A DNA stretch of 64,000 bases from Coniochaeta sp. PMI_546. Taxonomy: Eukaryota > Ascomycota > Sordariomycetes > Coniochaetales > Coniochaetaceae. Shown here piece after piece: positions 57,420-64,000 of this stretch. The notes under the pieces are model-generated. The model made no database searches. It had not been told where the DNA came from and saw only the letters and a program-made list of their open reading frames with translations. The stretch spans positions 434,001-498,000 of the forward strand of contig MU271160.1 of NCBI GenBank assembly GCA_021432605.1, written 5' to 3'. Position 1 is the stretch's first letter. Every line of letters starts with the position of its first letter. Position numbers and translations under genes: made by a program.

Positions 57420-59888
57420 CTACATCCTACAGCCAAGCCCCGGCGGAAGCGAACTCCATCTAGGCACCACACCGCCTCTCACACGGTCTGCCTCCCGCGT
57501 CACCAGACTCTCGACCTCAAGCCGCTTGTAGTGCGGCATGCCATCGATGGCCGTAACCATGGACGTGAGGATGCGGCTTACCCGGCGAACATCCAGCTGG
57601 CTTCGCTTCGGGAGCTTCTTCCGGACCTCGGCCGCGATCCCAGCAGTGTCTACCTCCAACCGCTTGGGAGACGAAGCTGTGTAAGCCGGTGCCTCGTCCT
57701 CGTCCACTTCCCTGGAGCGCTTGCGGGTTGCCAGAGGCGAGCAGCGGGGGAGGGTCGGTCGCCGGGGTCGTGGCATGGCCACTTGACCAGGGCCGGCTTC
57801 CAAGTCCGAAGTCTGCGAAACGGGCGCATACACCTCCTGAACGTCCTCATCGTCCTCAACCTCAACAACCCGCGCCTCCCGCTCCATCCGCAGCTTCTCG
57901 TCCTTCATCTGCTGATACAACTCCAGATCACCCATGTACCTACCAACATGGATATCGTTCCGCCTCTCCAACCCCTCCAGATACCCCGGGCCCGCCGTAT
58001 GCGCCCGCGTAAGAACATACCACAGCCTCCTCTCCCTGGGCGTCACCCTATCCCCCTGGCCCCTCCGTCCGCGCTCCCTGAGCCGCCTGCCCTCGCTCTG
58101 GATCCACGCGTCCAGCACCCCGACCAGCGTCCCGCCCAGCGCCATGGGGTTCCGCTCCTCGTGCCGGAAGAATCGCCGGTCGGGCTGGATGCAGAACCTG
58201 CCGTCGAAGAAGAACCCGTACAGGCCGAACGCCTCCTCGAAGCAGTACAGGTGCATGTACCCCGCGCAGTGGAACGGATCCGTCGCCGTGCCGGACAGGT
58301 CGGCGTGCTCGTCAAAGGCCACCCGGAACTGGCCCTTGGAGATGGTGTTCTTCTTGACGGGGCACTCGTCCCAGCGGCAGATGGACGCCTGGGCTCCGTA
58401 CCGGTGCAGGTCGAAGGCGGGCGCGCACTGGATCCACATGGTCAGCTTGCCCTTGCGGCTGGGCGCCTTGCCATCCCCGCGGGGTCCGACGAGGAAGGCT
58501 TCGAGTTCTTGGCGGGTGTAGCGTACGTTGCCTAGCCACTCGCCTTGGTCGTTGTACCTGAAGAGGGGTTCCTTGTAGGCCCTCGGAGGGGGAAAACCGG
58601 GGCAACCGCTGGGGTCCTTCTTGGGGGGAGGGCTCCAGTCGGTCGGCTTGAGGGGCAGGGGCTGGTACCAGTGCGAGGGATCGTTGCTCTCACGTCTGTT
58701 GCCTTCGCGTCTGTGGCGGATCTTCTTGGTGGGGGGAAGGGCATGATCGTCGTCTGCCCCGCGCTTTCGCTCGGAGTCTATGTGACCGCCGACGTACGGT
58801 TGGTATAGGTTTGTTGCTGGCTGGAGGTGTCCATCAACGAGCTGGGGGAGCTGAGGCCGTGGTGGGGCGTATGAGGTAGGAAACTCTGGGGACATGACGC
58901 CGGGAGAGAGCTGTTGGTATGACCGGTAGCTTGGCGGTGCTGGATGGCCATTGTTAGCGGCTCGCCCCGAGAGCGGGAGCGTTTGGGAGTATGGAACATT
59001 TGCTCGTGCTAACACAGGATGAGGGTTAGTATAATAGGTCTGCGACATTCTTACCAAGTCCTGCGAGCGCACCCCTGGTGGCGCCGCCATGTATTGCTGC
59101 CGTGGAGCCGTGGAAGGATACCGCTGTGGCGTGCTCACAATGTTCCGGGGTGGCAGTACCCTCTGCGGCACCGGCATATACATCCGTTGTCCTGACATCT
59201 CCACCAAATTTGGGGGCGACCTTAGTTGTTGCGGCTGTGCGGTATAGGGCTGTTGCGGCATGTATGAGCTCATGGCGCTAGAACCTACCTTCACAGGGGC
59301 ATTCTGAAGCTGAGGCACGTAGTTGCCATTGGCCATCAATGAAGCGTCTAGAAAGGCCAGATCCGAGTCCGAGAAGGAATAATCCGCCGACTCAACGGTA
59401 GTCTGACCGGGAGCAAGATTCCGTTCAGCCCCGGTTTGCGAAGGGATCGGCTGATTGCTGTCAATGACAGGAGCAGACCCGGACTCGAAGCATGCTAGGC
59501 TAGAGTCAAGCACAGTCAGCTGGTCGTCGGTGTCATCGACGGCCTCCTCCGATAACATCGGGTCCTGTGGAAGCGTCAAGAGAAACGGAGCAGAGTCCGG
59601 CATAGTCAACTGGCTCTTCGTGTTCTTGATGGCCTTACCTGCTTCCTCAACCTGGCCCGTGGGTTGCGCTGTACCCGCTTGACCGTTATCATCCGGTTCA
59701 GTGGAGCCGAAGCTGAAATCGAAATCCGTCTTCTCTACAGAGGGCGAACCGAACAAATTAGTGTCGCCGCCCAGGTCCACCAAGTCGTCCATGCTGAAGT
59801 CTTGGAGGCCAGCTCCAGATTGGTCTTGCTCGTCAGCTTCTGTATGGATCCCAAAAGGGTCTCGCGGAGATATATGTTCGGTCCCCAT
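57420..59888 (-). CDS. Fungal orphan protein with PARP-type-like zinc finger
   Basis: I know no function for this protein. From ATG 59888 the single frame encodes 822 residues. The N-terminal 450 are disordered: acidic patches (FSMDDLVDLGG, DFDFSFGS), then a Pro/Gln/Tyr-rich stretch and a basic KKIRHRREGNRRE. Around 500-552 lies a compact Cys/His module, C504-x4-C509, then TISKGQFRVAF, then H546-x2-C549F. This order matches the PARP-type finger (C-x2-C, I-x-KG-x-x-R, H-x2-CF), with a longer first Cys spacing. A folded region continues to about 620 (FFFDGRFCIQPDRRFFRHEE), then helices and a Lys/Arg/Glu-rich tail. The PARP-type finger recognises DNA ends in known proteins; transferring that here is inference. 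A perfect-looking 46-base intron at 59054-59009 would shift the frame and remove the finger. Confidence 0.75.
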   Translation of the reverse strand: MGTEHISPRDPFGIHTEADEQDQSGAGLQDFSMDDLVDLGGDTNLFGSPSVEKTDFDFSFGSTEPDDNGQAGTAQPTGQVEEAGKAIKNTKSQLTMPDSAPFLLTLPQDPMLSEEAVDDTDDQLTVLDSSLACFESGSAPVIDSNQPIPSQTGAERNLAPGQTTVESADYSFSDSDLAFLDASLMANGNYVPQLQNAPVKVGSSAMSSYMPQQPYTAQPQQLRSPPNLVEMSGQRMYMPVPQRVLPPRNIVSTPQRYPSTAPRQQYMAAPPGVRSQDLVRMSQTYYTNPHPVLARANVPYSQTLPLSGRAANNGHPAPPSYRSYQQLSPGVMSPEFPTSYAPPRPQLPQLVDGHLQPATNLYQPYVGGHIDSERKRGADDDHALPPTKKIRHRREGNRRESNDPSHWYQPLPLKPTDWSPPPKKDPSGCPGFPPPRAYKEPLFRYNDQGEWLGNVRYTRQELEAFLVGPRGDGKAPSRKGKLTMWIQCAPAFDLHRYGAQASICRWDECPVKKNTISKGQFRVAFDEHADLSGTATDPFHCAGYMHLYCFEEAFGLYGFFFDGRFCIQPDRRFFRHEERNPMALGGTLVGVLDAWIQSEGRRLRERGRRGQGDRVTPRERRLWYVLTRAHTAGPGYLEGLERRNDIHVGRYMGDLELYQQMKDEKLRMEREARVVEVEDDEDVQEVYAPVSQTSDLEAGPGQVAMPRPRRPTLPRCSPLATRKRSREVDEDEAPAYTASSPKRLEVDTAGIAAEVRKKLPKRSQLDVRRVSRILTSMVTAIDGMPHYKRLEVESLVTREADRVRGGVVPRWSSLPPGLGCRM
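59009..59054 (-). other. Cryptic 46-base intron in the PARP-type-like finger gene
   Basis: On the minus strand this segment has donor GTAAGA, an exact TACTAAC branch site and acceptor TTAG 17 bases after the branch. Its length is not a multiple of three, yet the surrounding frame is continuous and leads into the conserved domain. Splicing would switch frame and stop near 58778, giving a protein without the zinc finger. It may therefore be an alternative, regulatory intron or a chance match. Confidence 0.5.
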
Positions 59889-62079
59889 TTCAGTATCGTC
59901 GAACACTATGCTGGTTCGAGGCCCACGACTCACAGGTAAGAAACAGGTGCGAGTATCGGTAGTAGATAGTGTGTGCGGGAATTCGAAGTGTTGCGAGTCA
60001 CAATGGAGCGGGTTAAGCGTGGAAACAGACAAGCGACTTGTCCTGTTGAGGGCCTCTCACATGTGTGTATATATAGGACTCGAGGAGCATCCTTTGACCA
60101 TCGTCGAGGTCATAGACATTCTCTTCCTCGCAGTGACAAAGATCGGGTAGATTTGGGTGTCTTTATCTGGAACAAAGACCTCGCTTGGGTTCAAGGCATG
60201 ACACAATCGACATAATCGAACGCACTTGCTCCTTACAGGGGGACAGCGTAGTCAAAGAGAAGATGCTTCAAGAACAATTGACTTGTCACATAATCGCTCC
60301 GCTCAGCGATAGGTTGGCAGTCAGGATGGATTCTATCATTGACATCATATGTGTGACTCGCTTCAGTATGGGATATATTCTTATATTCCTCTGCTTGGCT
60401 ATGAGGCTGTGAAGGCCAGTGACAACTAAAAAGGCGAAGTCCTCCTCGAGAAAAAGGACAGACTTGAGCCGGTTCGTAGAGTGACCACGAACATGATATC
60501 TCGCAGGGAATCAGAACTGACGACGCTTTCTCAGTCATTCAGCAACCCTAGGTTAACGACTTGCTCGAGATTCCTCACTTGAGGCACGGCTCGACGCAGT
60601 AGAGCAGCACAGGCAGGACACAACGATGCCAGTTCAGCGGTGCCTACTCCTGCTGAGTTCATCTGATCTCTGCTGCCTAACACCGAACCAAGGGATAAAA
60701 CAGCGGCGAGCACAGACGGTTGCTGCTCGTGAACTCGAAACTACTTGATCGATCATTAGCACTTTTGCCATCCAATATCGAAGGCCGTAAGAGGTGAAAC
60801 GATTCGATTTTGAATCAGTAGATGTTAAGCACGTTATCAACATGGGTATTCAGAACAGGTCTGTGATATAATGCGTATTGTTCTCATCATAAAAATCGAG
60901 GGTAGGAGGCCAAGAGGGAACAAGGGAACGCAACATACCGAATCCATAATGGGAGCCACGCAACAGTTCTGACATGCTTAGTCCTCGTCAGTTACCAGAT
61001 GGGTGTCCATTGGGTGTCCATTGGTCGTCCATCCAGTGTCCATCAGCACCGTCGTGTCATTTTATAGCATCGCCCGAGCTCTCTAGGGCAACAGTGAGAA
61101 AGGTAAGGCCTAGCCTTCAACCAGATCCGGTGTCAGATGTCCTGGTAGCCAACCATGAAGAGCGCCACATAGACATCTTCAGGATGTATGGTGACCTCGT
61201 ATTTCAGACACTGAGGAATACGATCTCATCAGAGTGAGAAGGTGACAAGAGAGAAAAAATCAGTGGCCAAAAGTCACAGAAATAGAAAATCTCCAGGGTC
61301 CACAATGTCCAGGCGGGTGCACGGGCCAGATACTGAACTGGCTCTGAGTACTGTGTCCTGTGTGTGCGACTCGCAGCAGGTGTACGAGGGTACCTGAGAG
61401 AGGGGCTCTTTCTGCAGGGGTCGTCAAGATCCCTGTCGATATTCAAGGGGCCGTGCTTTAGCCGGGAGGAAAGAGCGAAAGACAAAGGACAGAAGTCGTG
61501 CTTACCCAACCAGAAGCAGTCTGTAACAACAACAAACTCGTATACCTTGCAGTCGTGTGTAAGATGGTGAACTGTAAAATGTATGAAATTCACAAGTGAT
61601 AGCAGACATACCGGAATGGGTTTGGAATTAACTCAAGTAGATAGCAGAATTCTTTGGACACAAGGCCTGCCGTCCGGGCCGAGCCCACTAACTCGCAGGA
61701 TGTACACATAAAACTGACGAAAGCTGGACTCGCTCCCTCCCCGCCTTTCCCAAAAAAACAACCTTCGACCCCTGCATCCTTCTCCAGCTGGCGGAAAGTC
61801 TCCCACTACGTCACGAGACAGATAATCCAAGCCAAGGCCGGCGCCAATCTGCCACCACATCCAGACAGATGACTTAGACATAGCTATATACTTGTCTCTG
61901 GCCTAATAAGTCTTGAGTCTGTATACACTCCACATCTGGGTCAATCGTCCTTGCTACAGAGACTCGGAGCATCTTCCGAGCCCCTCGTGCCGACTATTGT
62001 TCTGGGGGACGCCGTCGAGGCCGGCTAGGCTCTTCTGGCTCGCATCTCTCAACACAAACCCCCTCGTGTCAAATCTACA
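59889..62079. other. Divergent intergenic interval with a short minisatellite
   Basis: No gene found in 2.2 kb. A degenerate tandem array built on TGTCCATTGG or CGTCCAT lies at 61001-61044 (four units of about 10-12 bases). The 150 bases before 62080 are probably the CPS1 leader. Confidence 0.5.
61001..61044 (+). repeat. Degenerate GTGTCCAT minisatellite
   Basis: Four successive units (GGTGTCCATT, GGGTGTCCATT, GGTCGTCCATCC, AGTGTCCATC) share a T/CGTCCAT core. It lies in the divergent promoter between the zinc-finger orphan and CPS1. Confidence 0.7.
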
Positions 62080-64000
62080 ATGGCTGGCCTCAGTCCGGAT
62101 CTGGAGGAGAAGCTCCAGGAGCTCGAGAAGGAGCTGGAGGTACGCCATCCGAACATCCACCTGACTCTGACTATTTGACCATCGAGATGCCCTTTGCTGA
62201 CGTGCGGTTCTGTGAGTAGGAAGGCGACATTACAGAGAAAGGGTACGGCGCTTATACGGACCCGACAACGAACCATTCATTCCGCGAAACCCTTATTGTG
62301 CCTTCGCGTAAATAATCACTGATATATGTGTTCCATGACAGGTACCAGAAGAGACGAACGCAACTCCTCTCAGTATACGGCCTAAGTGCTATACCACAGC
62401 CTACGTCCGGCCTCCGAATCCACTCACCCGACAGCACTACTCATCCTTCGGCCGATGGGCACCGTGCGGCCACCCTGGCTGCTCTCAACGCGAATGCCTC
62501 ACCGACAGATCCGGGGAGCCCCTACCCACCGGCAACGATAGCCTCCCCGACAGACTACCGACCGGACTCCTCCTATGCTCAACCAGACCCAGCAACTCTT
62601 CTGGCGCCTGGCGGCCCCATGGCCGACCATCGGCCGCCAATGCGGCAGAACGACTCTCTATTTCTCGCTCCTGCACCGCAGGTTGACCCTTCGACTCGTT
62701 CTGGAACGATGGTCTCTGGCGACTATGCTTTCAATCCCGAGCAGCACGGCGGTCACTACATGGAGCCGCCACAGAACCCCTACGATAGCCGGACGGGCAC
62801 CTTGCTGGACTCACAGGGCTATTTCTCGGACTTTGCCGGCCAACAGCAGGCCTACGATCAGATGGCACCTGGCGAGTACGGCGGCCCTCAGAGATATTCC
62901 ACTGGCGATGCCTTCTCACCCACTGCCGCCATGGCACCTCCGATGCTGACGGCCAGCGACCTTCCGCCTCCCGACGCGCTCGAGTACATGATGCCGCTTG
63001 AACCCAGAGACCTACCATCAGCCATATACGACCCACACGACGAGAACACCCCAATGTCCAAGTTCGACAACATAGCAGCGGTGTTGAGACACCGTGGAAG
63101 GACGACCGCCAAACTACCTGCGTACTGGGTCCTGGATAATCGTGGAAAGGAGACGGCCTCCATCACGTGGGACAAGCTCGCTTCACGGGCCGAGAAGGTA
63201 GCCCAGGTTATCAGGGACAAAAGCTCGCTGTATCGTGGCGACCGTGTGGCGCTTATATACCGCGACACAGAGATCATCGACTTCGCTATTGCCTTGTTGG
63301 GATGCTTCATTGCTGGAGTTGTCGCGGTGCCGATTAATGACCTTCAAGACTATCAGAAACTGAACATGATCCTGACCTCGACCCAGGCACATCTGGCCCT
63401 GACCACGGACAACAATCTCAAAGCCTTCCAGCGTGATATCACCACTCAGAAGCTCAACTGGCCAAAGGGTGTCGAGTGGTGGAAGACCAACGAGTTTGGC
63501 AGCTACCATCCCAAGAAGAAGGACGATGTTCCCCCGCTTTCCGTCCCTGATCTTGCCTACATCGAGTTCTCACGCGCGCCTACAGGCGACCTGAGAGGAG
63601 TCGTCCTCAGCCACCGCACAATAATGCACCAGATGGCTTGTCTCAGTGCTATAATATCTACGGTGCCGGGACACGGACCGGGCGACACTTTCAGCACTAC
63701 TTTGCGAGATAAGAACGGAAGACTGATCGGCGGACACGCGAGTAGCGAGATATTATTGTCGTACCTTGATCCGCGGCAAGGCATAGGCATGATTCTTGGT
63801 GTCCTGCTGACCGTTTATGGCGGACACACGACAGTATGGCTGGAGAACAAGGCTGTGGACGTGCCCGGGCTCTATGCTCACCTTATCACGAAATACAAGG
63901 CCACGCTCATGGTGGCGGACTACCCTGGGTTGAAACGAGCCGCCTACAACTACCAGCAAGATCCAATGACGACAAGGAACTTCAAGAAGGGCATGGAGCC
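62080..64000 (+). CDS. CPS1: DIP2/CPS1-type adenylating enzyme, 3' end outside window
   Basis: Large acyl-AMP-synthetase-like protein, related to animal DIP2 and to fungal CPS1, described as a virulence factor in Cochliobolus. Exon 1 is 62080-62139, exon 2 a 23-base microexon 62220-62242, and exon 3 runs from 62342 off the right edge, about 580 residues so far. The first three exons join as ELEKELEEGDITEKGYQKRR, the DMAP1-binding domain that marks this family. A Pro/Ser-rich linker follows (about residues 45-240). The first AMP-binding domain starts near 250 (TAKLPAYWVLDNRGKETASI), with GDRVALIYRDTEIIDFAIALLGCFIAGVVAVPIN. At the adenylation P-loop position the sequence reads YIEFSRAPTGDLRGVVLSH, lacking the Ser/Thr/Gly-rich loop of active acyl-CoA synthetases, as is usual for the first DIP2 domain. 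The frame is open to the window end. DIP2 proteins are expected to carry a second AMP-binding domain beyond it. Confidence 0.93.

Overview
This is nuclear DNA of a filamentous ascomycete (Pezizomycotina). Genes are compact, with short GT-AG introns carrying CTAAC/CTGAC branch sites, strong C/G third-position preference, and about 0.3-3.7 kb between genes. A class IIA cellobiose dehydrogenase with a CBM1 tail and a secreted GH16 enzyme point to a plant-biomass-degrading Sordariomycete. The Chaetomiaceae are a guess, based on the CDH length and catalytic-residue spacing, which match what I remember of the Myceliophthora enzyme. I see no plasmid, prophage, CRISPR array, biosynthetic cluster or intact transposon.

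Layout. 0-5 kb: the tail of a 2EXR-like gene running off the left edge, then a gene-free stretch holding three copies of the palindrome TACACGTGTA. 5-17.5 kb: a bZIP factor, the ribosome-preservation protein Stm1, an acidic orphan protein, and a divergent pair (MFS transporter / sideroflexin) sharing a 648 bp promoter. 17.5-27 kb: a long 5' region, a LAMMER kinase, and an uncharacterised protein with a UBZ4-like zinc finger. 27-37.5 kb: the CDH gene, a tRNA-Arg(UCG), a GNAT-domain protein and the GH16 gene. 37.7-55.6 kb: a single-pass membrane protein, DEAD-box helicase Drs1, phosphatidate phosphatase App1, long-form tRNase Z, a flavin-reductase-like protein and a class II cAMP phosphodiesterase. 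57-64 kb: an orphan protein with a PARP-type-like zinc finger, then the 5' part of a DIP2/CPS1-type adenylating enzyme, cut by the right edge.

Most genes are unrelated housekeeping or regulatory genes and do not form one pathway. Loose themes are ribosome and RNA biology (Stm1, Drs1, tRNase Z, tRNA-Arg), signalling (LAMMER kinase, cAMP phosphodiesterase, bZIP) and secreted carbohydrate-active enzymes (CDH, GH16).

I worked out exon structures by eye from splice consensus and protein-family continuity. Several genes appear to carry frame-preserving, stop-free introns that naive ORF reading would leave in the protein. I did not find a clearly new multi-gene system. The best leads are the two zinc-finger orphans, a frame-breaking cryptic intron inside one of them, the frame-preserving introns, the ATG-less N-terminal extension of App1, and a uORF that ends two bases before the tRNase Z start codon.
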